Counted from the stretch's first letter, positions 55,056-63,742 are shown. The stretch is DNA of 64,000 nucleotides from RHLJ01 sp963974345 (GCA_963974345.1 CAXBBW010000012.1:1-64000), one strand, 5' to 3'. Program-made: numbers and translations. The notes: generated by a model from the sequence alone, not told the origin.

Positions 55056-56264
55056 TTAAAATGTGTGAACTAAAAGGCCTGATCTGAGCTTAGGCTCAAA
55101 CCAAGTAGATTTTGGAGGCATTAATAAACCAGCATCAGAAACATCGATCAACTCTTGTATATTAGTTGGAAATAAACTGATTCCAAGTTCTACTTCTCCA
55201 GAATCTACAAGTTTTTCCAATTCTTTGGTGCCTCGGATTCCTCCTACAAAGTTAATATTCTTATCGGTTCTTTGATTGGAAATTTTTAGAAAAGGTTCAA
55301 GTATAAATTCTTGTAGTCTAGCGACGTCAAGTTGTGAAGCTACATCTTTATTTAAAGATCTAGGAAGTTTAAGCCCAAACCATTCTCCATTATGATAAAA
55401 AGAAATGGTTCCTTTCTCAGTTGGAGTTGGGCTAGCATTATTAATTAGAAGGAATTTAGCTTCTATGAGGTTGAAGAAATCTTCTGGTAAAGTGTAAATA
55501 ACTCTGTTATAAGGAAGAATCTGTAACTCACTTTTTGGGAATAAAACAGCAGGAAAAAAATTATACTCCTCTTTTCCAGAATGAGAAGGGTTTTGCGATT
55601 CCATTTGATGAGCGGCTCTTGAAGCACTTGCGCAGCGATGATGTCCATCTGCTATATAAAAAGAAGGAACATCAGAGAATGCTAGTAAAAGAGCCTCGTA
55701 ATTAGTGGATTTCCAGACAATATGTTGAACGCCTTCAGCAGTTTTAAAATCATAAATAGGATGCGTTTGGGTTATTTCATCAATTAAAGCAGAGATATTG
55801 ATATCATCTTCAAAAGTGAGCATTACAGGTTCTGCATGTGCTTGTTGGCTTAGAATATGTTTCGTTCGGTCATCCTCTTTATCAGGTCTTGTGAGCTCAT
55901 GCTTAAGGATTAATTCATGATCGTAATCTTTAACACTTACACATCCAAACACCCCCGTTTGGGAAGTTCCATTCCATATGATCCGATAAACATATAATGA
56001 ATCGGCATCTTCTTTAACAAATAAACCCGAATTCAGCAACTGAGTTAGACTTTCCTTTCCTTTTTCATATACCCGCCTATCATGAATATCAATTTCCTTA
56101 GAAAGGTTAATTTCAGGACGTATAACATGTAGAAAGCTATTTGGTTTTCCTTCTGCTAAAGCAGATGCTTCACGAGTATTTAATACGTCATAAGGAACGG
56201 ATGAAATGGTTTCCACATGATTTGGTTTAGGTCTCCAAGCTTTAAAAGGCTTAATTATGGCCAT
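55056..56264 (-). CDS. DUF1015 family protein
   Basis: 402 residues matching the DUF1015 family over its full length. The N-terminus IIKPFKAWRPKPNHVETISSVPYDV, the middle YIADGHHRCASASRAAHQ and the C-terminal GGIRGTKELEKLV and GLLMPPKSTWFEPKLRSGL are its conserved blocks. The HHR cluster looks like an active site, but the reaction is not established. It is cytosolic, with no signal peptide. Its fixed neighbourhood with serC suggests a role in serine metabolism; this is inference. Confidence 0.85.
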   Translation of the reverse strand: MAIIKPFKAWRPKPNHVETISSVPYDVLNTREASALAEGKPNSFLHVIRPEINLSKEIDIHDRRVYEKGKESLTQLLNSGLFVKEDADSLYVYRIIWNGTSQTGVFGCVSVKDYDHELILKHELTRPDKEDDRTKHILSQQAHAEPVMLTFEDDINISALIDEITQTHPIYDFKTAEGVQHIVWKSTNYEALLLAFSDVPSFYIADGHHRCASASRAAHQMESQNPSHSGKEEYNFFPAVLFPKSELQILPYNRVIYTLPEDFFNLIEAKFLLINNASPTPTEKGTISFYHNGEWFGLKLPRSLNKDVASQLDVARLQEFILEPFLKISNQRTDKNINFVGGIRGTKELEKLVDSGEVELGISLFPTNIQELIDVSDAGLLMPPKSTWFEPKLRSGLLVHTF

Positions 56265-56381
56265 ATATTTGAGAATTTCGTAAATTTTTAATCAGTAATT
56301 AAGGTAAAGAAAAAAGAACTTTATTAAGTTTAAATCCCCGTAAATTTTAACTTCAGAATAACAATAAAGATAATCGCGATT

Positions 56382-56696
56382 ATGAATACAGAAAATTTGA
56401 ACACAGACCAACAAGATCAGCTTTTATTTATGATGCTAATTCAGCAGCATCAACAGATTGGTATGATGGGATTAGGGAAAATAAAAAATCCTGCTTCCGA
56501 TGAAATTGAAAGAGACTTATCATCAGCTAAATATGCTATAGATACTTTAAAAGCTCTTGAAAAATTTACAGATGGGAACCTCCCCAAAGAATTAAAAGGA
56601 TACTTAGATCAAACGCTAACCAACTTAAGGCTCAATTATGCAGATGAGTCAAAAAAGGGAGAAGCGAAAGAACCCGAAAAAGGGCAAGATGATTAA
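56382..56696 (+). CDS. DUF1844 family small protein
   Basis: 104 residues. The DUF1844 core is LLFMMLIQQHQQIGMMGLGKIKNP followed by a helix (SAKYAIDTLKALEKFT). The C-terminus is highly charged. Function is unknown. Its stop overlaps the likely NUDIX start by 8 bp, so the two are translationally coupled. Confidence 0.8.
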   Translation: MNTENLNTDQQDQLLFMMLIQQHQQIGMMGLGKIKNPASDEIERDLSSAKYAIDTLKALEKFTDGNLPKELKGYLDQTLTNLRLNYADESKKGEAKEPEKGQDD

Positions 56697-57108
56697 GCCA
56701 ATCATAGCCGCAGGTGGGGTAATCTTTTCAAAAACTAATCACAATGGAGAGCCAAAAGTACTCTTAATTTATAGGAACCAGCTTTGGGATTTACCAAAAG
56801 GAAAACTCGAAAAGGGTGAATCTATCCCAATGTGTGCAGCTCGAGAAGTTGCAGAAGAAACCGGATCTGAGATTCCTATTATTATCTCAGAACTTGGTAC
56901 AACTTATCATGAGTATCAAGAGAAGAAAAAATATATTGGTAAAACCACATACTGGTATTCTATGATATATCCCAGAAATCAGAAATTACTTCCTCAAAAA
57001 AGTGAAGCAATAGAAAAGATAGAATGGGTAGAGCTAGGCAAGGCAAAAAAAATAGTCGCATTTGAAAACCTGAGAGAGGTTTTAAATAAGTTTGAAGAGC
57101 AGTTCTAA
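56689..57108 (+). CDS. NUDIX hydrolase
   Basis: 139 residues from the ATG at 56689 (MIKPIIAAGGVIF). A longer in-frame reading from 56638 would add a lysine-rich tail inside the upstream gene and is unlikely. The NUDIX box spans residues 38-60: Gly38, Glu44, then REVAEETG (52-59) with the metal-binding glutamates. Such enzymes cleave nucleoside diphosphates linked to another group; MutT, Ap4A and NADH types cannot be told apart here. The YRNQLWDLPKGKLEKGE segment resembles the Ap4A or MutT-like group. Confidence 0.85.
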   Translation: MIKPIIAAGGVIFSKTNHNGEPKVLLIYRNQLWDLPKGKLEKGESIPMCAAREVAEETGSEIPIIISELGTTYHEYQEKKKYIGKTTYWYSMIYPRNQKLLPQKSEAIEKIEWVELGKAKKIVAFENLREVLNKFEEQF

Positions 57109-57122
57109 CAATTCATAGACAT

Positions 57123-57154
57123 AAAAAAAGACGTGATAATAAAATCACGCCTTT
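57123..57154 (-). terminator. intrinsic terminator after tonB (proximal copy)
   Basis: Read on the minus strand, GGCGTGAT pairs with ATCACGTC around TTTATT (one G-T pair) and is followed by seven T. It lies between the convergent NUDIX and TonB genes. Confidence 0.85.
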
Positions 57155-57171
57155 CAAAAATCTAACTCAGA

Positions 57172-57828
57172 TCAATTCTGAAGTCTGAATACAATTGGTA
57201 AACTGTACTGAACTCGAACAGGACGACCTCGTTGCATGCCAGGAGAAAATTTAGCTTGCTTCACAGCTTCTAGTGCTGCTTCATCGCAACCGCCGCCAAT
57301 ACCGCGAATAACTCTTGGGTTTTCAACACGACCTTGTTCGTTCACAATAAATTGAACAGTTACTCTACCTTCAATACCTGCTCTACGAGCCATTTCAGGA
57401 TATTTCACTTTTCTCTGAAGGTCTCCAAGTCCACCATCTAACTGGGGCATAGTTTCTACAACAACGAAGAAATCTTCTTCTCCATCATCAGATGGAGGTG
57501 GTGGTGGTGGCAAATCAAGTGGTCCATCTAAATCCAGTTCTGCATCCAAGTCCAAAATTTCATCCTCAATAATTTCGTCGTTTGGTACTTCAACGGGTAC
57601 TGGTGGACGAGGAGGAGGAGGTGGAGTCTCAATTTGTTTGGTTTGGATAACATCCTCCATTACTACTTCCTCTTGCTCTTCAATTGCAATTGCCTGAGGA
57701 GGAGCGCTGTATAAGTTTATCTTTACTAAACCAATGATAAATAGTAATGCTACGATAAGACCAAATTGAAGAAGAATGTTATAAGATCTTCTTAAATCTA
57801 CTCCTGCACGTTTTCGTTCGTTAATCAT
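57172..57828 (-). CDS. tonB: energy transducer TonB (copy 1)
   Basis: 218 residues with the TonB layout: a cytoplasmic basic tip, one membrane helix (about 17-38), a proline-rich and acidic periplasmic linker (PPPPPRPPVPVE, then ILDLDAELDLDGPLDLPPPPPP) and the TonB C-terminal domain (about 125-218) with YPEMARRAGIEGRVTVQF and GGGCDEAALEAVKQAKFSPG. It couples the proton motive force, through ExbB/ExbD not in this window, to outer-membrane receptors such as the one at 25971. A homologue lies 125 bp upstream. Confidence 0.92.
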   Translation of the reverse strand: MINERKRAGVDLRRSYNILLQFGLIVALLFIIGLVKINLYSAPPQAIAIEEQEEVVMEDVIQTKQIETPPPPPRPPVPVEVPNDEIIEDEILDLDAELDLDGPLDLPPPPPPSDDGEEDFFVVVETMPQLDGGLGDLQRKVKYPEMARRAGIEGRVTVQFIVNEQGRVENPRVIRGIGGGCDEAALEAVKQAKFSPGMQRGRPVRVQYSLPIVFRLQN

Positions 57829-57953
57829 ATTCTATCCTATTGCTAATAATTTTTTGGGACTAAAAAAGAACGGGATTTTTCACAAATCTCGCAAGTCATT
57901 TATTTAAGAATTACGTTAATATAACGAAATTAATACAAATTCCGTTTCTAGGC

Positions 57954-58592
57954 TTAATTTTGAAGTTTAAAAGTCACAATTTGCTTAATTTTTACTTTTA
58001 CAAAACGTCCATTTTGTATGCCTGGAGTAAAGCTCATTAGTTTTATTGCTCGAAGTACTTCTTCATCACAGCCACCTCCAATTCCTCTTATAATTTCTGG
58101 GTTTTCAACATTTCCTTTCTCATTTACTATATATTGAACAACTACTCGCCCTTCAACATTAATATCTTGCGCTTGTTTTGGGTATTTAATCTCACTGTAA
58201 AGTTTTCCATTCCCTCCTTTCATTATGGGCATTACTTCAACAATGGATCGAATTGCGGGTTCTACAGGTGGAGTTAGAGGAGGTAGTGGAATTGACTCGT
58301 CAAATTTTATGGGTCCAAAATCAATGATATCTGGTTCCATTGGGTTTTCAGGAGGAATAATATTGAAAACAGTTGGTCTGAGAGGAGCGGGGGGTGTATC
58401 TGGAGGTAAAATGGGTGGAAGTATTATTGGTTTAAAGTCAGGTTCAATTTTTTGATTATCGTCTGTAATTATTTTTTCTTCGAAATTCATACGAGTTGCT
58501 GCAATCATAAAAAGTAAAGAACAAATAATTCCAAACTGAAAAAGTACAGTATAGTAAGAGCAAAGATCGGCTTTTGGGTTTTTCTTAATCAT
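57954..58592 (-). CDS. tonB: energy transducer TonB (copy 2)
   Basis: 212 residues, homologous to the neighbouring TonB. It has a membrane helix (about 14-34), a proline-rich linker (PPILPPDTPPAPLRPTVF) and a C-terminal domain with YPKQAQDINVEGRVVVQY and GGGCDEEVLRAIKLMSFTPG. The linker differs much more from copy 1 than the C-terminal domain does. The duplication suggests separate receptor sets or different expression. It is probably expressed separately, since the gap to copy 1 is 125 bp. Confidence 0.9.
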   Translation of the reverse strand: MIKKNPKADLCSYYTVLFQFGIICSLLFMIAATRMNFEEKIITDDNQKIEPDFKPIILPPILPPDTPPAPLRPTVFNIIPPENPMEPDIIDFGPIKFDESIPLPPLTPPVEPAIRSIVEVMPIMKGGNGKLYSEIKYPKQAQDINVEGRVVVQYIVNEKGNVENPEIIRGIGGGCDEEVLRAIKLMSFTPGIQNGRFVKVKIKQIVTFKLQN

Positions 58593-58678
58593 AGGACACC
58601 TTTTGATTTAGTTACTGCCTAAACCAAAATAAGCGAACTTAAGGACACTATAATATCACATCATCATGCAACTAAGAA

Positions 58679-59080
58679 TTAGTCACTCTCAAACATGCGT
58701 TTGAATAATGGTATTAGTAACAGAACTGCAATTCCCGATCCTAAGGCATCGGCAATAAAGTCGTAAAGTTCTGGGCTTCGATTTGTGGGTAGAATAAATT
58801 GAAGGACTTCAATCAATAGTCCATAAAACAGACCAAGGCAGAATACCATTACTAGGTTTGGTTTTTTCTTTTTCAAAACAGCTCTTACTAAACCAAAAAG
58901 AAATGTCCATGCCGCGAACATTAAGAAATGACCAATCTTGTCGTAATCCCAAATATTTATTTTTGTTAATTGTTTAGCAGGAAATAAAGTACCAACCAGA
59001 ATTACAATAGTAACCAGCACAAATAAGATGAGAGGTAATTTTCTATATTTAAAAAGCAGTGTTTTGATGATGAATGAAGT
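58679..59080 (-). CDS. VanZ-like membrane protein, start uncertain
   Basis: The frame encodes a small VanZ-family protein with about four membrane helices. The first GTG is at 59020 (113 residues; LVTIVILVGTLFPAK), followed by DKIGHFLMFAAWTFLF and FYGLLIEVLQFILPTNRSPELYDFIADALG, the VanZ core. The hydrophobic reading continues upstream of that GTG to the end of nnr at 59080, with KTLLFKYRKLPLILF, but no ATG, GTG or TTG occurs there. A rare start (ATC at 59071 or 59068) or a start at 59020 are the choices. Function of this subgroup is unknown. Confidence 0.7.
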   Translation of the reverse strand, partial: TSFIIKTLLFKYRKLPLILFVLVTIVILVGTLFPAKQLTKINIWDYDKIGHFLMFAAWTFLFGLVRAVLKKKKPNLVMVFCLGLFYGLLIEVLQFILPTNRSPELYDFIADALGSGIAVLLLIPLFKRMFESD

Positions 59081-60579
59081 TAAATAAGGTCGAGGGGTTC
59101 CAACGTTTTTTTGGAGACTAATATATGATTGTCTGCCTTTTGTTTTCCATCTAAAAGTGCAAAAGTAGATGCAAGTTCCTGATTATTTTCTAACAACCAA
59201 AAACCAGCTATTTTTCCTGCTAAAACATCACCAAATCCTGCTCTAGAAAATATTCTCGTATCGTACCTGGTCATAAGACTTCGATCAGAAGTAACTATCA
59301 CCGTGGGTAAACCTTTTGAAACGATAGTAAAATTGTGTTTTGAAGCAAATGTCTTCGAGATCGTAGTTCTATTCTCATCGTTAATTTCATTCAACCCAGT
59401 TAACCTTTTTAGTTCACCAGAATGCGGAGTTAATATCCATTCAGCATTTTCAGGTTTTGATAAAAGTTCGGATTCTGAAATTGCAAATAAAGCATCTGCA
59501 TCTATTACCACCCTTCCTTCATAATCCAAGAGTAGATTTCTCGCAAATTCAATGGTTTCAGGATTACGACCAAGACCGGGACCAATTAATAAGTTACCCG
59601 GTTTTTCTTCAATAATAGTTTTTACAGCTTCTAGGTGATCGGCTCTAAAAAAGCTCTCATTTTTGGTACCGATAGGTTTTTTGATGATTTGTATAAGATT
59701 CTTCTCATAAATTTCGAGTAGACCTTCTGGTGTGATTAGAACCACTCCACCAAGTCCTGTTGACCAAGCACTTCTTGCAGCTAAAATTGCAGCTCCAGTT
59801 AATCCTTCAGATCCTGCAATAATGTAAAGGACTCCGCCATCGTATTTATGTTTGCTTTGGGTTGATTGAGTATGGAGGTCTTCAACCCATTCTTCATCAA
59901 TTAAGAAAATTGTGGAGTTTTTAAATTTCGATGGGAAAGGAAGTTGGCAGAAAATGATTTCACCACAACATTCATATCCAGAGTTGAGAAAAAATCCTTG
60001 TTTTAATGTGCCAAATGCGAGAGTGAAATCAGCCTGAATTGCTGCTCCTAAAATTCTTCCTGAGTCGGAACTTATTCCAGAAGGAATATCCATTGAAAAA
60101 ACAATTGATTGCTGTTCATTAACCCATTCAATCACGTTAGAATAAGAAGAACGGATATCAGAATTTAATCCCGTACCCAACATTCCATCAACGATGAAAT
60201 CAAACCGAAGTGTAGTATCCAGTTCCTCGAAAGAGGGTATTATTTCTATCCCATGACCAAGACTCTCAAGCAGATTAAGATTTCTTTGACAGTCTATCGA
60301 CAGATCACCAGTTCCAGAAACAAAAAGAATTGTACAATTGATAGCATGTTCGCTGAGAAGCCTGGCAACAACCAATGCGTCTCCGGCATTATTTCCTTTT
60401 CCGCAGACAAATAGACCGTGACATTCTACTTCAATATGCTGAAGAATGAAATCAGCTGCACGCGTTCCTGCAACCTCCATTAACGTGAAGCCATCTACCC
60501 CAAACTCAGAAATCGTACGTTCATCCAGTTCCCTGCTACTTTCGGCAGTAAAAAGCTGATATGAGTGAGGGATTTTCAT
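59080..60579 (-). CDS. nnr: bifunctional NAD(P)H-hydrate epimerase / ADP-dependent dehydratase
   Basis: 499 residues, the two-domain Nnr (YjeF) type. The N-terminal epimerase (about 1-215) has GKGNNAGDALVVARLL and GLNSDIRSSY. The C-terminal ribokinase-like dehydratase (about 230-499) has LLIGPGLGR, VIDADALFAI, LTPHSGELKRL and RAGFGDVLAGKIAG. It repairs hydrated NADH and NADPH. One oddity: the usual G-[TS]-G-D near the C-terminal catalytic aspartate is GFGD here. It lies 9 bp downstream of proS on the same strand. Confidence 0.92.
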   Translation of the reverse strand: MKIPHSYQLFTAESSRELDERTISEFGVDGFTLMEVAGTRAADFILQHIEVECHGLFVCGKGNNAGDALVVARLLSEHAINCTILFVSGTGDLSIDCQRNLNLLESLGHGIEIIPSFEELDTTLRFDFIVDGMLGTGLNSDIRSSYSNVIEWVNEQQSIVFSMDIPSGISSDSGRILGAAIQADFTLAFGTLKQGFFLNSGYECCGEIIFCQLPFPSKFKNSTIFLIDEEWVEDLHTQSTQSKHKYDGGVLYIIAGSEGLTGAAILAARSAWSTGLGGVVLITPEGLLEIYEKNLIQIIKKPIGTKNESFFRADHLEAVKTIIEEKPGNLLIGPGLGRNPETIEFARNLLLDYEGRVVIDADALFAISESELLSKPENAEWILTPHSGELKRLTGLNEINDENRTTISKTFASKHNFTIVSKGLPTVIVTSDRSLMTRYDTRIFSRAGFGDVLAGKIAGFWLLENNQELASTFALLDGKQKADNHILVSKKTLEPLDLI

Positions 60580-60588
60580 GAAATAGGT

Positions 60589-62055
60589 TTAATATGCTTT
60601 AGCAAATAACACTTTTTGGTTGGAAGGTTTTCCAGTGACCATACATTTTCCAGGCTCACCTTCAGTTAATGGAATGCAACGAATGGTTGCTTTGGTTTCT
60701 TCTTTTACCAATTCTTCAGTTTCGGAAGTTCCATCCCAATGAGCATAGATAAAGCCACCTTTTTCTTCGAGCACAGTTTTGAACTCTTCATAGGTGTCCA
60801 CTTCGTACGTCATTTCTTCGCGACGTTTTTTGGCGGTCTCGAACAAATCTACCTGAATTGTATCAAGCAAGGTTTTTACCAAAGTTCCAATTCCATCTCT
60901 GGTCTCAATACTTTTGCTCAACGTATCGCGTCGGGCGAGTTCAACATTTCCATTTTCAACATCTCGTGGACCGATGGCAATTCTTAAAGGAATTCCAGTA
61001 GCTTCATGTTCTGCAAACTTGAATCCTGGTTTGTAGTTATCACGATCGTCTAGTTTTACTCGAATGCCAAGTCCTTTCAGTTCTTCAAAAATAGAATCCC
61101 CATATTCAATAACCATTGCTCTTTGTTCATCATCTCTGTAAATAGGAACGATTACCACTTGAGTTGGGGCTAGTTTTGGTGGGATTACAAGTCCCTGATC
61201 GTCGGAGTGAGTCATAATTAAACCGCCAATCAAGCGGGTTGAAACTCCCCAGCTTGTAGCCCAAACTAGTTTATGCTCACCGTCTTTATCCTGGAATTTC
61301 ACATCAAAAGCTTTTGCGAAATTCTGACCTAAAAAGTGAGAAGTTCCTGCTTGAAGTGCTTTACCATCCTGCATCAAGGCCTCAATACAATAAGTGTCTT
61401 CAGCGCCTGCAAAACGTTCGCTTTCTGTTTTCCTGCCTGTGATCACCGGCATTGCCATAAACTCTTCAGCAAAAGTACGGTACACTTCCAACATTTTTTC
61501 GGTCTCTTCAATCGCTTCATCTTTGGTAGCGTGAGCGGTATGACCTTCCTGCCATAAAAACTCCATGGTTCGAAGAAAAAGACGGGTTCTCATTTCCCAA
61601 CGAACCACATTTGCCCATTGATTAACTAAAATCGGGAGATCACGATAAGATTGAATCCACCCTCGATAGGTATCCCATATTATAGTTTCAGAAGTCGGGC
61701 GAACAATAAGTTCTTCATCCAATTTTGAATCGGGATCAACTTCAACGCCACCATCAACACTCATCAAACGGCTATGAGTAACAACCGCACATTCTTTTGC
61801 AAAACCTTCTACATGTTGTGCTTCTTTACTCAAAAATGATTTTGGGATGAAAAGAGGGAAGTAGGCATTTTCGTGACCAGTATCTTTAAACATTTGATCC
61901 AATCCTTTCTGCATATTTTCCCAAAGTCCCATTCCATTTGGACGAATAACCATGCAACCTCGAACAGGAGAATGTTCTGCTAGTTTAGCCTCTTTTACAA
62001 CATCGAGGTACCACTGTGAATAATCTTGTTCTCTTTTTGTAATCTTTTGTGCCAT
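60589..62055 (-). CDS. proS: proline--tRNA ligase, eukaryote/archaeal-type
   Basis: 488 residues, the short form without the inserted editing domain of the bacterial type. Class II motifs are present: the entry segment RGCMVIRPNGMGLWENM, motif 2 TRLFLRTMEFLWQEGHTAH and motif 3 WGVSTRLIGGLIMTHSDDQG. The anticodon-binding domain (about 290-390) begins APTQVVIVPIYRD. The C-terminal zinc-binding-like domain ends in a Tyr (KVLFAKAY), as in this class. It charges tRNA-Pro. nnr follows after 9 bp. Confidence 0.95.
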   Translation of the reverse strand: MAQKITKREQDYSQWYLDVVKEAKLAEHSPVRGCMVIRPNGMGLWENMQKGLDQMFKDTGHENAYFPLFIPKSFLSKEAQHVEGFAKECAVVTHSRLMSVDGGVEVDPDSKLDEELIVRPTSETIIWDTYRGWIQSYRDLPILVNQWANVVRWEMRTRLFLRTMEFLWQEGHTAHATKDEAIEETEKMLEVYRTFAEEFMAMPVITGRKTESERFAGAEDTYCIEALMQDGKALQAGTSHFLGQNFAKAFDVKFQDKDGEHKLVWATSWGVSTRLIGGLIMTHSDDQGLVIPPKLAPTQVVIVPIYRDDEQRAMVIEYGDSIFEELKGLGIRVKLDDRDNYKPGFKFAEHEATGIPLRIAIGPRDVENGNVELARRDTLSKSIETRDGIGTLVKTLLDTIQVDLFETAKKRREEMTYEVDTYEEFKTVLEEKGGFIYAHWDGTSETEELVKEETKATIRCIPLTEGEPGKCMVTGKPSNQKVLFAKAY

Positions 62056-62137
62056 TATAAACTATTTACCTGCATTTAAGTGAGAAAATGAAGGTAACAA
62101 ACTTACAAATGAGAATTAGAAGATTTAGGGAAAAAAT

Positions 62138-62170
62138 TGTTACGACTATGTTCGGAAACCCTTATATTTG
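62138..62170 (+). promoter_or_regulatory. Bacteroidetes-type promoter of tRNA-Met
   Basis: TTG (62138-62140) and TATATTTG (62163-62170) match the -33 TTG / -7 TAnnTTTG consensus exactly with a 22-base spacer. The tRNA begins 22 bases after the -7 box, so transcription would start a few bases ahead of it. Confidence 0.65.
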
Positions 62171-62191
62171 GTGCTCTTTGCGAAAAGACAT

Positions 62192-62265
62192 GGCGTGGTA
62201 GCTCAGATGGTTAGAGCGCACGACTCATAATCGTGAGGTCGACGGTTCAATTCCGTCCCACGCTA
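62192..62265 (+). tRNA. trnM: tRNA-Met (anticodon CAT), probably elongator
   Basis: A 74-nt cloverleaf. Acceptor GGCGTGG pairs with CCACGCT (first pair G-T), with A as discriminator. The D-arm is GCTC/GAGC. The anticodon arm CACGA-CTCATAA-TCGTG gives CAT, and the T-arm GACGG/CCGTC encloses TTCAATT. It lacks the unpaired first position and the GGG/CCC anticodon stem of initiator tRNA. A lysidine-modified tRNA-Ile with CAT is possible but less likely. Confidence 0.93.
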
Positions 62266-62269
62266 CAGA

Positions 62270-62302
62270 AAGCTCAACTTGGAAACAGGTTGGGCTTTTT
62301 TT
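62270..62302 (+). terminator. intrinsic terminator after tRNA-Met
   Basis: AGCTCAACTTG pairs with CAGGTTGGGCT around a GAAA tetraloop, with two G-T pairs, followed by a T-run. Confidence 0.9.
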
Positions 62303-62314
62303 ATTTCTATGTAT

Positions 62315-62344
62315 TTGATTTACCTTTACTATCAAATAATTTTG
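62315..62344 (+). promoter_or_regulatory. Bacteroidetes-type promoter of the DUF285 protein
   Basis: TTG (62315-62317) and TAATTTTG (62337-62344) match -33 / -7 exactly with a 19-base spacer. The gene starts 28 bases after the -7 box, leaving a short leader. Confidence 0.65.
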
Positions 62345-62372
62345 TTAAGTTTTTGAAAAATTTAGGTCAGAG

Positions 62373-63584
62373 ATGAAAAAAATAATAGTCCTATTTCTGT
62401 TTTTAGTTCTAGTACTAAACTCAAGATTAGTAAATGCCCAAGGCAATTTCCAACTCCATGAAAACGGAGTTACGATAACCTGCGATGGAGCTAATCCTGG
62501 AGAAACTGGAGAAGTGGGTGGGGTTACTTACACCGCTGTAGACCGAGAGTTACTAATCCAAAAAAGAGATGCTGGAGATGATTTAACGAAGGTTTGTACT
62601 TCTCTAGTGAACGATATGCATTATATGCTTCCTGATTCTACATCTAATCCCAATATTCAGAGTTGGGATGTTAGTTCTGTAGTAAGTATGGATTTCATGT
62701 TTTTCGGGGCATCTAGTTTTAATAGAGACTTAAGTAGTTGGGATACTGGTTTGGTTACAAGTATGAAAGAAATGTTTCTTGGCGCCCACTCTTTCAATCA
62801 GGATATCGGAAATTGGGATGTAGGTAAAGTCACAAATATGAGTTTAATGTTTGGTCATGCTACCTCTTTCAATCAGGATATTGGAAATTGGGATGTTAAT
62901 TCTGTAATAAGTATGGCTAGAATGTTTTACGCAGCATCCAGTTTTAATGGTGATATATCAAATTGGAATGTTTCTTCGGTAATTGAAATGCAACAAATGT
63001 TTTATGATGCCAAAAATTTCAACCAAAATATCGGAGCTTGGGATGTCAGTTCAGTATCGTACATGGGAAATATGTTCGAAAAAGCAATTTCGTTTGATCA
63101 AAATATCGGAACTTGGGATGTGAGCTCCGTCGTTGGAATGCAACAAATGTTTAATAATGCTGAAAACTTTAATCAGAATTTAACTTCCTGGTGCGTTGAA
63201 AAAATAAAAGATGAGCCATATTATTTTTCAGATGGAAGCGCTTTACAGGATTCTTTCAAACCAATATGGGGAACTTGTGGTGGGACAGTAACATCAAACG
63301 ATGATTTAGATGATGTTCCAAAGTTTATAACAATCTTCCAAAACTACCCAAACCCTTTCAATCCAACAACTACCATAAATTTTGAACTTCCAGAAGCGGG
63401 TCGAGTTAGAATTTCGGTATATAATATGCTAGGTCAGGAGGTAGAAGTATTGGTAGATGGTTTCCTACAAGCAGGCATGCAAGCTGTAAATTTTGATGCG
63501 AGTGGACTTTCATCTGGGGTGTATTTATATAGAATGGTAACGGCAAATCAAACCTTTACTAAGCAGATGGTGTTATTGAAATAA
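62373..63584 (+). CDS. BspA-like DUF285-repeat surface protein with T9SS sorting domain
   Basis: 403 residues with a signal peptide (1-23). Seven consecutive 25-residue DUF285 repeats (residues 96-270, pattern W-[DN]-V-x-x-V-x-x-M-x-x-M-F-x-x-A-x-x-F-[ND]) form a solenoid like those of BspA-type adhesins. The array is closed by a cysteine-containing cap (SWCVEKI ... WGTCGG). The T9SS type-A sorting domain runs from FQNYPNPFNP to KQMVLLK. It is probably displayed on the cell surface for adhesion. A promoter and terminator frame it as a single gene. Confidence 0.82.
   Translation: MKKIIVLFLFLVLVLNSRLVNAQGNFQLHENGVTITCDGANPGETGEVGGVTYTAVDRELLIQKRDAGDDLTKVCTSLVNDMHYMLPDSTSNPNIQSWDVSSVVSMDFMFFGASSFNRDLSSWDTGLVTSMKEMFLGAHSFNQDIGNWDVGKVTNMSLMFGHATSFNQDIGNWDVNSVISMARMFYAASSFNGDISNWNVSSVIEMQQMFYDAKNFNQNIGAWDVSSVSYMGNMFEKAISFDQNIGTWDVSSVVGMQQMFNNAENFNQNLTSWCVEKIKDEPYYFSDGSALQDSFKPIWGTCGGTVTSNDDLDDVPKFITIFQNYPNPFNPTTTINFELPEAGRVRISVYNMLGQEVEVLVDGFLQAGMQAVNFDASGLSSGVYLYRMVTANQTFTKQMVLLK
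62658..63182 (+). repeat. seven 75-bp units encoding DUF285 repeats
   Basis: Exact 25-codon spacing throughout, for example GNWDVGKVTNMSLMFGHATS and GTWDVSSVVGMQQMFNNAEN. The DNA units have diverged, so slippage or recombination is probably not recent. Confidence 0.88.
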
Positions 63585-63608
63585 CAGCCAAACATAAGAT
63601 TATTAAAG

Positions 63609-63642
63609 AAAGCCCGATTCAGAAATGAGATGGGCTTTTTTT
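63609..63642 (+). terminator. intrinsic terminator after the DUF285 protein
   Basis: AAAGCCCGATTC pairs imperfectly with GAGATGGGCTTT around AGAAAT, followed by a T-run. Confidence 0.85.
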
Positions 63643-63742
63643 GTAAGTATCATTTTGTTAGTTCTACATACAATTTCATACCTTAACTAAAGTAATTCTT
63701 ATTATTTAAGAGAGTTTAAAGAGACTAAAATAGAGCTTCAAT

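Noticed and set aside
56638..56688. Longer NUDIX N-terminus from 56638
   Set aside because: The extra lysine-rich residues come from the overlapping DUF1844 3' end in another frame; the ATG at 56689 begins the conserved domain.
62658..63182. CRISPR-like array
   Set aside because: The regular 75-bp periodicity is coding and reflects 25-residue protein repeats, not direct repeats with unique spacers.
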